A stretch of DNA of 64,000 nucleotides from contig CAKVAS010000003.1 in the NCBI GenBank assembly GCA_934725015.1, positions 1-64,000 of the forward strand, read 5' to 3'. The notes beneath the pieces were generated by a model. The model saw nothing but the letters and a program-made list of their open reading frames with translations, made no database searches and had not been told where the DNA came from. The stretch comes from an uncultured Bacteroidales bacterium (GTDB taxonomy: Bacteria > Bacteroidota > Bacteroidia > Bacteroidales > UBA932). Of this stretch, positions 1-9,290 are shown piece by piece (position 1 is the stretch's first letter; every line of letters starts with the position of its first letter). A program made the translations under genes and the position numbers.

Positions 1-91
1 GACCTGGGGGCGGACGCGGAGAAACCGCCGGGGAGGGCGCAGGAACGGGACTGGGGGGGGGACGAGATGAGACGAGAGAAGGAGACAAAAA

Positions 92-125
92 ACGCGGGCA
101 GGGCGATTTCACGCCCTGCCCGCGT
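92..125 (-). terminator. Strong Rho-independent terminator of the SusCD operon
   Basis: Two perfectly complementary 14-base arms (92-105 and 112-125) surround the six-base loop ATTTCA. On the minus strand the stem is followed at once by a run of six T (87-92). It lies 25 bases past the stop codon of the last lipoprotein gene of the minus-strand operon, so it closes the susC-susD-fasciclin-DUF5007-like unit. No gene is seen in bases 1-86. Confidence 0.9.
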
Positions 126-149
126 TCGGGAGCATAGGGAACAGCTGCA

Positions 150-1334
150 CTACTTTGCCGTCGCGTAAGGAACGACCACGACTATCTCGTAGGTTCCCGG
201 CTGATAGAACTTGACGTTCGTGCGCAGGCGGACATACCACCCGTCCGTGCCGCCGTTGTAGTCGTCGTCCGGCCAGTTCGCGTTCTTAGGTATCGTTCCG
301 GCCTTGTTGTCGGCCTTGAGGGAAGTCCAGTCGAGGTTGCTGAAGTCCTTGTAAATCGCTCCGCGGATGTAGGAGTAGGTCAGTCCCACTGGCCACGGGG
401 TGTAAGGGAATTCCATATAGAGTCCCTCCTCGGCCTTGTTCGGGGCGGCAGGATTGTAGTTAGCGCCCTTCTGAGGAAGGTTCCTGCGGTTCACCGAGTA
501 GTCGATGTAGCTCGTGGTCGTCGAATAGGTGGCATAGTCCTCAGGGTTGAAGAGCTTGCCGTTCTTGTCGTACATCTTCACATAGACGCGGATTCCCACA
601 GAAGGCTCGTCGCTGAGCTTGCGGATTGCCATGTTCTTCTCACGGCCGTTGTCCTTGTAGATGTTGTCACGGCGGGTGGAGAAACTCGGAGCGGCATCGT
701 TAATCTGGTCATAGTACGGGAAGGTGTTTGAAGGAGCGCCTTTATCGTCCTTGCCGACGATGCAGATTCCGTTCACGAAGTCTGTAAGCTCAAAATCCAC
801 GGCCGACTCGCCGCCCGTGCCCTTCTCTATCTTGAGAATCGCATAGTCCTCAAGAAATACGGACCCCTTGGAGTTGGAAACACTGACATCGACGTGATAG
901 ACCTCGCCTTCCTTCAGACCTATGTTGGCGGTCGATTCCATCGCACGGAGCTGACCGTTGGTCTCGTTGATCATCAGCGGGGTGAGCGTCGCGTCAGTGA
1001 GCTTGGACATCACCTGTTCAAGGGTCTTGTCCGTGAGGTAGTCGTAAGGAGCCGCCCAGAGCCTCGTCGGGAATCCCTGGAAAAAGCCTTCGACACGGTT
1101 GCCCTTCTCGTCGCGGACATTCTCGATTCTGAACTTGCACGGACGGGTGGAATTGTCGAGCCACGCGGTACTGGAAGCCACCTTGGCGCCGAGCGCGACA
1201 TACATAGTGTCCGACCCCTGAAGCCTTATGCCCTCTCCGATATATCCCTGCACCTTCGGTTCCTTGAAGCATGAGGACACGGACAGGATGAGGACAATTG
1301 CCGCGAGAATATATTTAATCGTATGTTTCTTCAT
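150..1334 (-). CDS. Surface lipoprotein, DUF5007-like, last gene of SusCD operon
   Basis: A 394-residue protein with a lipoprotein signal peptide: basic start, hydrophobic stretch and lipobox ending SVSSC at about residue 22. It is therefore probably anchored at the outer membrane and surface exposed. The mature part is all-beta in character with no catalytic motif. Position and size (last gene after susC, susD and a fasciclin-like gene) match the DUF5007 family that accompanies SusCD pairs in Bacteroidetes; the family name is from memory of gene order and is not certain. The start at 1334 is supported by AAAGGAT just upstream. It lies 19 bases after the fasciclin-like gene and ends before a strong terminator. 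Likely role: accessory glycan binding. Confidence 0.8.
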   Translation of the reverse strand: MKKHTIKYILAAIVLILSVSSCFKEPKVQGYIGEGIRLQGSDTMYVALGAKVASSTAWLDNSTRPCKFRIENVRDEKGNRVEGFFQGFPTRLWAAPYDYLTDKTLEQVMSKLTDATLTPLMINETNGQLRAMESTANIGLKEGEVYHVDVSVSNSKGSVFLEDYAILKIEKGTGGESAVDFELTDFVNGICIVGKDDKGAPSNTFPYYDQINDAAPSFSTRRDNIYKDNGREKNMAIRKLSDEPSVGIRVYVKMYDKNGKLFNPEDYATYSTTTSYIDYSVNRRNLPQKGANYNPAAPNKAEEGLYMEFPYTPWPVGLTYSYIRGAIYKDFSNLDWTSLKADNKAGTIPKNANWPDDDYNGGTDGWYVRLRTNVKFYQPGTYEIVVVVPYATAK

Positions 1335-1353
1335 ATCCTTTATATATTATATG

Positions 1354-2124
1354 TTATTTGTCGTCGGCGTGCTTGCCGAAGAAGAAAAGGCTGTGATAGT
1401 AGAAGTGCTCGTTGTAGCTTGAGTCGCCGCTATAGACGATGTGGATCACGCCTGTGTTCGTATGGATGTCGGAGACCATCATCCTGTAGCTCTGGTCGCA
1501 CTCGTCGTTGTCCGGAGTGAGGGTCGCGCGCTCAAGGTAGGTGAGCTCCCAGTTTGCGCCCCGCTTGAAGAGGACATGAATGAGCTTCGGAGTGGTGAGC
1601 AGGAAGTTCGAGTACTGGAAGCCGGCGCCGGCGACATTACCGCCGTCGTAGGCCGAGCCGGGGTCGGTGTTGGTCTCGTCGAGGGTGAGGTGAATCTCCT
1701 GAGTCCCGTCGATGGAAGTGAGATAGACCCCATCCTCAGGAATGTCCTCGCGTCCCCATTTGCCGGGATAGATGTACATCCCCATCTGCTTGAGGTCATC
1801 AGCAGTCATGTCCTCAAGCCTGAACTCCGTCGCGCCCTCGACTCCGTTGCGGAAGCCGTAGTTCTTGCGGCGGATGTAGCGGTTCACGGAGTATTTCGAC
1901 GGGCTGATGACGGTGACGTCGCCGTTGATGGCATCCTTGAGCCCCGCCTTCTCGAAGAGCTGGGCGACAACCGTAGTGTTCTCGTCCTGAAGCAGATATT
2001 CGTAGGTCGTCATGTCGAACTTGTTCGTCTCGTTTATCGTGCCTCCGATGACATCGGTGCGGCAGGATGAGAGAAAAGGAGCGGTGACGGCCGCAATAAT
2101 CATATATTTAAGAAATCTTTTCAT
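1354..2124 (-). CDS. Fasciclin-like domain lipoprotein in SusCD operon
   Basis: A 256-residue predicted lipoprotein (signal peptide, lipobox ending FLSSC near residue 20). The segment from about residue 35 to 110 (tyrosine-rich YEYLLQDENTTVVAQLFEKAG, then a VISPSKYSVNR stretch) has the layout of a fasciclin (FAS1) domain, in which a helix pair precedes the conserved 'TVFAPTD'-like strand, here 'TVISPSK'. FAS1 proteins next to SusD are common in Bacteroidetes glycan loci and probably aid surface binding. No enzyme motif is visible. It sits 21 bases from susD and 19 bases from the next gene, so co-transcription is likely. The FAS1 call rests on pattern memory. Confidence 0.78.
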   Translation of the reverse strand: MKRFLKYMIIAAVTAPFLSSCRTDVIGGTINETNKFDMTTYEYLLQDENTTVVAQLFEKAGLKDAINGDVTVISPSKYSVNRYIRRKNYGFRNGVEGATEFRLEDMTADDLKQMGMYIYPGKWGREDIPEDGVYLTSIDGTQEIHLTLDETNTDPGSAYDGGNVAGAGFQYSNFLLTTPKLIHVLFKRGANWELTYLERATLTPDNDECDQSYRMMVSDIHTNTGVIHIVYSGDSSYNEHFYYHSLFFFGKHADDK

Positions 2125-2145
2125 ATTCCGATGCGTTTAGTTTGA

Positions 2146-3780
2146 TTACCATCTTGTCTTGCCGTCCCAGTAAGGAGTCTGGCTGATGAGAGGGTTCATC
2201 TTCATGATTGACGAGGACACGGGCCAGTAGTAGCCTTCCTGCTTGTATTTCGCCGGAGCCATGAGGTGGTCGTTCGGGAAGTAGTTGTTGCGGACCATGT
2301 CGAAGTAGAGACAGCCCTCGCCGAAGAGCTCGGCGATTCTCTGCTGCATGATTTCGTCGGCGAGGCCCGAGTTGTCGCCCTTGTACTCGCCTATCTTCGC
2401 CCTCTCGCGGATGTCGTTCACGATGGCCGTGGCCTTGCCGTACTGCTTGTCGCGAGTGTATGCCTCGGCGAGGAGGAGCATGATGTCGGTGTAGCGGAAC
2501 ACGGGGATGTTGGCCTCGGCGAAATAGGCGACATATTCATCGACCTTCTTGTCCTTGTCGGCGGTGAACATCGCGTATTTCGTGAGCCACGTAACCTTCG
2601 TCCTGTCGTTCTCGGCGCCGCCGGTGTCGTTCACAGGCTCGTTGTACTCGGAATCCCATGCGTCGAAGAAGAGCTTGGGGCGGATGTCGCCGGTCTGCGT
2701 CGCGAAGTCATACTCCGGATACATCTTCGCCTTCTGGCTCGCCGGCACCCAGTCAATCTGGGTCGAGCGGTCCTTCATCGGATCGCCGTCGAACGACTCC
2801 ATCTTGCAGGTGCGTGCGGTGACGCCGGCCATGTCGGCACGGTAGGACTCGCTGCTCTCGGTGGAGATGTTGAGTTCGAACACCGCCTCGGTGGAGCCGC
2901 CCCGGTACATTGCCTGGACGGACTTCATGTCGGTGTACTGCACATAGGAGCGGTTAGAGTGGTCGCGGAAGTCCTCAAGGGCGGCGACTGCGGCCTTCAC
3001 ATAGTCGGAAGCGTTGACTCCGGGGACACGGTCCCTGCGCACGAGGAACCACATCCACATATTCGCGTGTCCGCAAAGGGCGAGGGCTGCGCCCTTGTCG
3101 GCGGTGATGCCCCAGCCGTCTCCTCCCGGAGTGTTGAAGCTCAGAAGCTCCACCGCCTTGTTCACGTCGGCGAGGACATTCTGGCAGATGTCAATGTCAT
3201 CGGTTCGCGGGATTACTACAGGAGAGAGGTCCTTGTCGATGACCTGACTTGAAGACTCAATCATCTCGCTGATGTACGGAGCGTTGCCCCAGATGCGGAG
3301 GATGTTGAAATAGACGAGGGCGCGGAGGAAGTAGGCCTCCCCGAGGATGCGGTCCTTCTGCCCATCCTTGAACTTGGAGTCTGGAATCTCGTCTATCTTG
3401 CGGATGACCATGTTGGCCTGGGCGACGACCTTGTAGAAGTTGCTCCAGTCGGAGTAGTCCTCAAGCGAGCCCCACATCTTGCTCGGATTGGCGATGTCGG
3501 TATAGATACCGTTGGTGTAGAGATACTGGGACGAGCCGCCGTTCCACCCTGCGCGGATGAATCCCGTGGTCGCGTCGGCGCGGCTGTACCAGTTGTTTGA
3601 ATTGGCCATCAGACCCCTGTAGAGGGCGTAGGTGCCGGAAAGTCCGACCTCGGCGTCCGTCTGGGTCTTCCAGAACACCTCGTTGTAGATGAGATTGACC
3701 TGCTCCGGATCGAGGAACTTCGAGCATCCGCAGGCGCAGGCGAGAACCAGGCTCAGAATTGCTATATACTTTTTCATCAT
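2146..3780 (-). CDS. SusD/RagB-family nutrient-binding lipoprotein
   Basis: A 544-residue SusD-family protein. The chosen start (MMKKYIA, 3780 or 3777) directly precedes a lipoprotein signal ending CACGCSK; a longer upstream reading frame exists but overlaps the end of susC and lacks a signal peptide. Typical SusD features follow: 'FLDPEQVNLIYNEVFWKT' after the lipid cysteine, tetratricopeptide-like helices with 'ILGEAYFLRALVYFNILRIW', and a C-terminal 'IPVFRYTDIMLLLAEAY' segment. SusD lies over the SusC barrel as a glycan-binding lid at the cell surface. It begins 50 bases after susC ends; AAGGATA upstream acts as a ribosome binding site. The exact ligand cannot be read from sequence. Confidence 0.96.
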   Translation of the reverse strand: MMKKYIAILSLVLACACGCSKFLDPEQVNLIYNEVFWKTQTDAEVGLSGTYALYRGLMANSNNWYSRADATTGFIRAGWNGGSSQYLYTNGIYTDIANPSKMWGSLEDYSDWSNFYKVVAQANMVIRKIDEIPDSKFKDGQKDRILGEAYFLRALVYFNILRIWGNAPYISEMIESSSQVIDKDLSPVVIPRTDDIDICQNVLADVNKAVELLSFNTPGGDGWGITADKGAALALCGHANMWMWFLVRRDRVPGVNASDYVKAAVAALEDFRDHSNRSYVQYTDMKSVQAMYRGGSTEAVFELNISTESSESYRADMAGVTARTCKMESFDGDPMKDRSTQIDWVPASQKAKMYPEYDFATQTGDIRPKLFFDAWDSEYNEPVNDTGGAENDRTKVTWLTKYAMFTADKDKKVDEYVAYFAEANIPVFRYTDIMLLLAEAYTRDKQYGKATAIVNDIRERAKIGEYKGDNSGLADEIMQQRIAELFGEGCLYFDMVRNNYFPNDHLMAPAKYKQEGYYWPVSSSIMKMNPLISQTPYWDGKTRW

Positions 3781-3830
3781 ATTATCCTTATAACATTGGG
3801 AAGATGTTTCAATTTTCCGAAAATATATTC

Positions 3831-6800
3831 TTAGAACTGAAGCTGTACGCCGAAGACTATCGTGCGGGAAATCGGGTAGCCGGAACCGTTGTAGAATCCG
3901 GTACGGGACACCAGACGAGGGTCGAGCACGGATGACTTCTTCCACATCGCGAGGTTCTGGCCGGTCACATAGACGTTTATTCCCCTCATGCGGATCTTGT
4001 CGAGCCACTTGTGAGGCAGGTCGTAGGACAGGGTCACGTTGTCGAGGCTCCAGTAGTCGCCGGGCTCGATGAACATGGAGGACATACGGAACGAACGCGC
4101 TCCGCCGCCTTCCCAGTAGTTCACGTAAATCATCGGATAGTACGAGCCGTCGCCCGGAGCCTTCCAGAACTTGGAGTCGTCGAACTTGTAGAGCGCGTAC
4201 TGATAGAAGCTGGCAGCGTCGTCGAAGCGGGAGAGCTGCTGCTGGAGGGTGCTGTTCACGATGTAGTGGCCGAACGCGAAGGAGGTGTTCACCCTGAGGG
4301 AGAGTCCCTTCCAGCGGAGGGTGGTGTTGAGACCGCCGGTCACCTTAGGCTCCGGAGTCTTGCCCTCGATGATCTTCATGTCGTTCTCGCTCTCATACCC
4401 TTCTATGCGGTAGTCTCCGTTCACGTCGGTGAAGACAGGCATTCCCGGGAATATGCGTCCCTGAAGGTTACGCGCAAGGCCCGCGTCGGCGCCGTTGTAC
4501 TTGAGCGCCTCGCCTGTGAACGGATCCACGGGAAGGTCGGAGTAGTAGTCGAGCGTGCCCTGATATTCATACATATAGTACTGGAAGGCAGGAGCACCCT
4601 CGATGAAGGCGTAGTAGCCGCTGCGGTTGATGTAGTCGCGCCCGCCGTTTCCGAGCTTGGCAATCTTCGTGGAGTTGTTCGCGAGGTTGAGCGTCCAGTC
4701 CCACTGGAATGCGGAGGTTCTCGGGAAGAGATAGCCGGTGAGGGAGAGTTCGAATCCGTGGCTCACCATATCGACGAGGTTCGACGAAAGTTTGTTGTAG
4801 CCGACGTATGACGGAAGCTGCGACGTATAGACGAGGTCGGACATATACTTTGAATATATGTCACCGGAGAAGTACAGCCTGTGGTTGAAGAGTTCGAAGT
4901 CCAGACCGTAGTTGATTTCCTTGGTGCGGCTCCACGAAAGATCCTTGTTGGCAATCTTGTTGAAGTCCGCGATGAGGGCGAGCTTGTCGCCGTAGGTCTT
5001 TATGTCCATCTTGTCGCTGTACATGTAGCCGAGTCCGCCTGTAATCGAGCCGAGGGACACGAGCGAGTTGTACTGGAGAAGAGGGTCGTAGTAAATCTCT
5101 CCGGAAGTGCCGAACGACACGCGGAACTTTCCGAAGTCCATCCATTTCTTCGTGGCCTTCATCCACGGTTCCTCGGAGAATGCCCAGTGAGCCTTGACTG
5201 AAGGGAAGTTAGCCCATTTGTTGTTGGCTCCGAACCTTGAGGAGGCGTCGCGGCGGAACACGCCCTCAATCTTGTAGCGGTTGTTCCTGTACCCGTAGGA
5301 GGCCATGGCGAACACCGAGAACATATTTGAGGTGACGATGTCGGAATAGGCGGAGGTGTTCTCCTTCTTGTAGCCCTGGATGACCTTGAGATAGTCGGAC
5401 ATTCCGTCCTCGGCCTCGGCACGGAGCTGGTTCAGGGTGTTTGTGTTCACCTCCACTCCGAGAAGTCCGACGACTCCGTGCTCGCCCTCCTTTCCGAAGG
5501 CCTGGTTGTAGTTCAGGACGGAGTTGGCGTTGATGGTGGTCGTCACGCCGGCCGAAGAGTGCGCCACGCTGCGGTGATCGTCACGCGCGACGGCAGGAAG
5601 GAAGTAGTCGCGCTTCCCGTAGTCGAGAATCATTGACGCCTGGTTGTCCCAGCTCAGTCCGTCGAAGAACTTGACGCGGAGGGTCTCGCCGACCGAGATG
5701 GAGTGCGTCCTGTTCTTGTTGTAGGCGTCGCCGAGCTGTCCGCTCATCATGCGCAGCTCCTCGTCGGAACGGTAGAACAGAGACGACGGAAGTTCGGTCG
5801 GCGAGGTAGGCATGGCCTTCATGAGGTCGTTCAGGCCGCCCTTTCGGTCGAGGTAGGTGTAGCGCATCACAAGCTCGTTGTGCAGGTGCTTGTTAAGGTC
5901 CGTCACGAGGCTGGTGTTGAGATTGGTCCTCTGCACGCCGTAGCCAACGAGCACGCCGGTCTCACGGTAGTGGCCGATGCTGACGCGGTAGGAGTTGCTG
6001 TTGTTTCCTCCTTCCATCGAGAGGTCGTAGTTCTGGGTGGAGCCGTTCTGATAGAACATCTCCTGATAGTCGTAGGCGTTGTTGAACGCGGGGTTATATT
6101 TGTCCGTGAGCACCGCCGGAAGGGTATGACCCATAATCTCGACGGCAGCGGCGGGACGGATGTCGAACCACTCCTGGTCGCCGAAGAGGTTGCTCAGGGT
6201 GGTCTCAATCATGCCAATCTTCGCCTCGCGCTCCTCGTTTCCGAGATAGACAGCAAGCTTGGAAGGCTTGGTGATGACTCCGTAGCTGGCACGGGCCGTG
6301 ACGCGGGGAGCGCCGCTGGTTCCCTTGCGGGTGGTGATGATGACTACGCCGTTCGCTCCGCGTGAACCATAAATCGCGGTCGCCGCGGCGTCCTTGAGAA
6401 TGTCGATTGACTGGACGTCCTGAGGGTTCAGGGTTGAAAGGAAGTCATTGTCGGTCACGTTGTAGCCGGCGAAGTCCTGCAGGGCCATCGGTATGCCGTC
6501 AATGATGTAGAGAGGGTTGCTGATGCCCGTGATGTCATTGGCGGACGAGAGGGAGTTGTTGCCCCTGATGACGATTCCGGAGCTTGCCGCGCCCGGGACG
6601 CCGCTTCTGATGACGGTCTGCAGACCGGCGGCCTGGCCCGCGAGCATGTTCACGAGAGAGACCGACTGGGTGTTCTCGATTGCGTCCATGTCAATCTTAG
6701 CCACGGAGGCCGAGATGTCGCGCAGGTTCTGCTTCGTGTAGCCGATGGAAACGGACTCGCTGAGCCTGAGGTTGTTGGCCTTGAGGACAACATTCATCTT

Positions 6801-7091
6801 TTCGGTTGCCGGAAGGCGCTCGTCGTCACAGCCGAGATAGGAGAACACGAGCATCGTGCCCCTCGGGACCGTAATCGAAAATTCGCCGTCGACATCGGTC
6901 ACGACACCTCCCTTGCGGTTGTTCTCCGCGTAGGCGGCGGCACCGATGAGAGGTTCTCCGTCGTCACCGGTTATGACTCCGGTAACCCTGATGAGATCTT
7001 TCTGCTGACCCGCAGCGGAGAAAGAACCCACGCACCCGAGAAATGCCGCAAGCAGCGCGCAAAGGGCAGTCTTTAAGAGTTTCTTCACCAT
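3831..7091 (-). CDS. SusC/RagA-family TonB-dependent outer-membrane transporter
   Basis: A 1086-residue SusC-family importer. The start at 7091 (MVKKLLKTAL) gives a clean signal peptide ending in the SAAGQ region; a start 16 codons upstream is possible but less likely. Order: signal peptide, carboxypeptidase-like regulatory beta domain ('VTGVITGDDGEPLIGA', about residues 35-105), TonB plug with the SusC motif 'SIDILKDAAATAIYGSRGAN' near residue 235, then the 22-strand barrel ending in an aromatic residue. It forms the energised channel paired with the SusD lid encoded 50 bases downstream. It follows the GH127-type gene by 76 bases, so both may be on one transcript. Confidence 0.97.
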   Translation of the reverse strand: MVKKLLKTALCALLAAFLGCVGSFSAAGQQKDLIRVTGVITGDDGEPLIGAAAYAENNRKGGVVTDVDGEFSITVPRGTMLVFSYLGCDDERLPATEKMNVVLKANNLRLSESVSIGYTKQNLRDISASVAKIDMDAIENTQSVSLVNMLAGQAAGLQTVIRSGVPGAASSGIVIRGNNSLSSANDITGISNPLYIIDGIPMALQDFAGYNVTDNDFLSTLNPQDVQSIDILKDAAATAIYGSRGANGVVIITTRKGTSGAPRVTARASYGVITKPSKLAVYLGNEEREAKIGMIETTLSNLFGDQEWFDIRPAAAVEIMGHTLPAVLTDKYNPAFNNAYDYQEMFYQNGSTQNYDLSMEGGNNSNSYRVSIGHYRETGVLVGYGVQRTNLNTSLVTDLNKHLHNELVMRYTYLDRKGGLNDLMKAMPTSPTELPSSLFYRSDEELRMMSGQLGDAYNKNRTHSISVGETLRVKFFDGLSWDNQASMILDYGKRDYFLPAVARDDHRSVAHSSAGVTTTINANSVLNYNQAFGKEGEHGVVGLLGVEVNTNTLNQLRAEAEDGMSDYLKVIQGYKKENTSAYSDIVTSNMFSVFAMASYGYRNNRYKIEGVFRRDASSRFGANNKWANFPSVKAHWAFSEEPWMKATKKWMDFGKFRVSFGTSGEIYYDPLLQYNSLVSLGSITGGLGYMYSDKMDIKTYGDKLALIADFNKIANKDLSWSRTKEINYGLDFELFNHRLYFSGDIYSKYMSDLVYTSQLPSYVGYNKLSSNLVDMVSHGFELSLTGYLFPRTSAFQWDWTLNLANNSTKIAKLGNGGRDYINRSGYYAFIEGAPAFQYYMYEYQGTLDYYSDLPVDPFTGEALKYNGADAGLARNLQGRIFPGMPVFTDVNGDYRIEGYESENDMKIIEGKTPEPKVTGGLNTTLRWKGLSLRVNTSFAFGHYIVNSTLQQQLSRFDDAASFYQYALYKFDDSKFWKAPGDGSYYPMIYVNYWEGGGARSFRMSSMFIEPGDYWSLDNVTLSYDLPHKWLDKIRMRGINVYVTGQNLAMWKKSSVLDPRLVSRTGFYNGSGYPISRTIVFGVQLQF

Positions 7092-7167
7092 AATTCGATT
7101 GGTTAACAGTGATTTATAATTATTGGTTGATAATTTCATCTCCCCGAAGAAACGGGAATGGATTTCG

Positions 7168-9171
7168 TCATTTTCGGAATATCACCGGGAACTCGGAAAT
7201 CCGGAGCGTCGTGCACCCGTAGGGGATGAGGCGGACGGTTTCTTCATTCTTGTCGCGGATGACAGGGTTTCCGTACATCCGGCTGTATGGAATCGGGCCG
7301 GCCATGCCGTTGTAGAGCGTCCAGTACGGGATGCGCTTCGCCTTGGCGGTGATGACTATCGGGGCGGCCTCAAGACTCCAGTACCAGTCGGTGTCGAGCT
7401 TGCGCTCATCGACGGTTACCTCGAAGGCCTCCGCAGGATCGTCGAAATCGACGAGTCCGTAGTTCCATGGGGACTTTGGATGAACCTCCCAGTAAAACTC
7501 GCCGCGCACGGGGTCGGACAGATTGTCCTTCCTGACCCATTCCTCCTGAATCTCAAGGGCATAGACAAGCGGGCCGCGTTCCACGGAAATGGCGTTCTCG
7601 TACCATTTGTCCGTCGTGACCTTCATCGGAAAGGAAAGCTCTACGACGTCGCCGTCCGCCCATTCGCGGCTGATGACCGTCACACCGCCGGGAGACGAAG
7701 CCTCGACAGGACTGCCGTTCACCGTCACCGAGGCGTTCTCCGTCCATGACGGGATGCGAAGATGGAGCGGGAAGGTGGCCGGAGAGTGAAGCGAGACGAG
7801 CAGCTTTATGTTCCCTTCCATAGGGTAGCGGGTGCGCTCCTCAATCGTCACCTCCTGTCCGCCGGCCATGGCCGTGACGCGGCAAGGGGAATATGCGAGG
7901 GCGGCAAGTCCGCCGTCCGGGGTGGAGTACCAGAGGTTCTGGACGAACTTCGGCCAGCCCTGATGGAAATTGGATGTGCAGCACGGGTAGCCGGTGAGAA
8001 GGCCATAGACAAGGTCGGACTCGCCGTGGGTTATGTCAAAGTTGTGGATGCAGTGGCTGATGTTCACCTGATTGGCCTGCTGAAAATACTGCCGGGCCAT
8101 GAAGTCGTCCGTGAGCTGGGTCGGAAGCGCGTTGAACGCAATCCTTTCGAGATGCTCGACGAACGAGAGATCCCCGGTAATCTTGGTCATCTCCTCAAGC
8201 GAGAACATAAGCTCGACCGCCGAGCAAAGTTCCGAGCCCTGAGTCGGGTTGTTGCCGTGAAGCAGCTCGTCTCCGCCGTACATTCCGGACGGGACGCCGT
8301 TGTACTTGCGGATGTCGGCGAACGCGGTGCGGACAGCGTCAAGATATTTCTGCTGAGGGTCGCACTGCCACCACACCACGGGTTCCTTTATTCCCTGCGC
8401 AAGATTGACGCAGTGGATGGTGCTGAAACGGGAGAGTTCGTCAGTTTCGAGGAACATGTGCACATAGTCGTGGCTCTGTTCGTGGAGAATCGCGGCAAGG
8501 TCGAGCAGCCACTCCTCACCGGTGAGCCGGTAGAGCCAGATGACTGAGGAGAGGTTGTCGCAGGCGCGGTAGGTCGCCCACGAGGTCCAGTTGTCGAGCG
8601 GGCAGGTCGGGAGGGTGTCGAGCTGGTAGCGGAAGTAGTTGCGCATGAAGTCAATCACGCGTCCGTCACCCGTGGCCGACCAGTACTGCTGCATGAACTT
8701 GAGGACGACCATTCTCGGCCACCAGTCATGCGAGTTGTCGCGCTGGAGCCCGCGCTCGTAGGGGTAGTCCGTGTCTGGTCCGAAGAAGCCGTCCTCCCTC
8801 TGGCTTGCGAGCGCCCATTCCACCCACGGCCGAGCCTTCTGCTTGAGAGCCTCGTCGTCGAGAATCCATGCCATAGGGATGAGCCCGTCAATCCAGTACG
8901 GTCCCCGCTCCCACTGGTCGCCGTCGCCGCCGAGCCAGCCGTTGCGCGGCCCCATGACTTCCGGGTAGAGGCTGTCCATCTGCGAAGTCATTCCGTCCCG
9001 CTGCCTCATAAGGGTCTCGCGAAGCCAGCCTTCCGGCTTTATGGAGCCGAGGCGGAGTTCGCCGTAGGCGAGCGGCTGAACCTTTTCGGACTTGGGCTGT
9101 CCGCATGAAGACATGATAGTCAATGAAGCCATCAGGGTGAATGTTATTAAAAGTGTGCGTTTGGCAGACAT
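7168..9171 (-). CDS. GH127-related (DUF1680) glycosidase lipoprotein
   Basis: A 667-residue lipoprotein (lipobox ending IMSSC, about residue 23). The body is an (alpha/alpha)6 barrel of the DUF1680 / beta-L-arabinofuranosidase superfamily, with a C-terminal beta domain marked by 'LHLRIPSWTENASVTVNG'. The zinc-site cysteines of characterised GH127 enzymes appear conserved: a GSELC segment near residue 314 and a CC pair (GYPCCTSN) near residue 396. It differs clearly from the second GH127-type protein at 22785, so it may belong to a sister family. Expected action: removal of terminal arabinofuranose or a similar sugar from a plant or host glycan. It lies between the large glycosidase gene and susC. 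Confidence 0.87.
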   Translation of the reverse strand: MSAKRTLLITFTLMASLTIMSSCGQPKSEKVQPLAYGELRLGSIKPEGWLRETLMRQRDGMTSQMDSLYPEVMGPRNGWLGGDGDQWERGPYWIDGLIPMAWILDDEALKQKARPWVEWALASQREDGFFGPDTDYPYERGLQRDNSHDWWPRMVVLKFMQQYWSATGDGRVIDFMRNYFRYQLDTLPTCPLDNWTSWATYRACDNLSSVIWLYRLTGEEWLLDLAAILHEQSHDYVHMFLETDELSRFSTIHCVNLAQGIKEPVVWWQCDPQQKYLDAVRTAFADIRKYNGVPSGMYGGDELLHGNNPTQGSELCSAVELMFSLEEMTKITGDLSFVEHLERIAFNALPTQLTDDFMARQYFQQANQVNISHCIHNFDITHGESDLVYGLLTGYPCCTSNFHQGWPKFVQNLWYSTPDGGLAALAYSPCRVTAMAGGQEVTIEERTRYPMEGNIKLLVSLHSPATFPLHLRIPSWTENASVTVNGSPVEASSPGGVTVISREWADGDVVELSFPMKVTTDKWYENAISVERGPLVYALEIQEEWVRKDNLSDPVRGEFYWEVHPKSPWNYGLVDFDDPAEAFEVTVDERKLDTDWYWSLEAAPIVITAKAKRIPYWTLYNGMAGPIPYSRMYGNPVIRDKNEETVRLIPYGCTTLRISEFPVIFRK

Positions 9172-9213
9172 AATTATATGGTGTAAAGTTATGTTTGCAA
9201 AGGAAGCGTCCGT

Positions 9214-9227
9214 CAGTCACATACGCC
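9214..9227 (+). repeat. Half copy of dispersed CACATACGC repeat
   Basis: CAGTCACATACGCC occurs here between two minus-strand glycosidase genes. The same words occur in fuller, hairpin-forming copies at 22655-22679 and 28053-28074, always between genes. This copy has the left part only. It may be a decayed small dispersed repeat. Confidence 0.5.
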
Positions 9228-9253
9228 TCACATTATCGTTTCAAAAAATCGAA

Positions 9254-9277
9254 AAAACGAATCTATCCTCAGAAAAT
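9254..9277 (-). promoter_or_regulatory. Conserved GAGGATAGATT upstream element (copy A)
   Basis: On the minus strand this reads TTTTCTGAGGATAGATTCG and is followed by TTTTTTGAAACGATAATG. It is about 85-105 bases upstream of the GH127-type start (9171). A closely similar two-part element lies at 14336-14386 before the 508-residue lipoprotein gene, and its first half recurs at 22686-22710. Shared elements ahead of genes of one glycan locus suggest binding sites for the local HTCS regulator (inference). A near-consensus -7 box (TTCCTTTG, 9197-9204 on the minus strand) lies downstream. Confidence 0.5.
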
Positions 9278-9290
9278 GAATCCCAAATTC

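Noticed and set aside
2146..4008. Longer N-terminal form of the first SusD starting at 4008
   Set aside because: The extra 76 residues overlap the end of susC, are Arg-rich like a shadow frame and would bury the lipoprotein signal.
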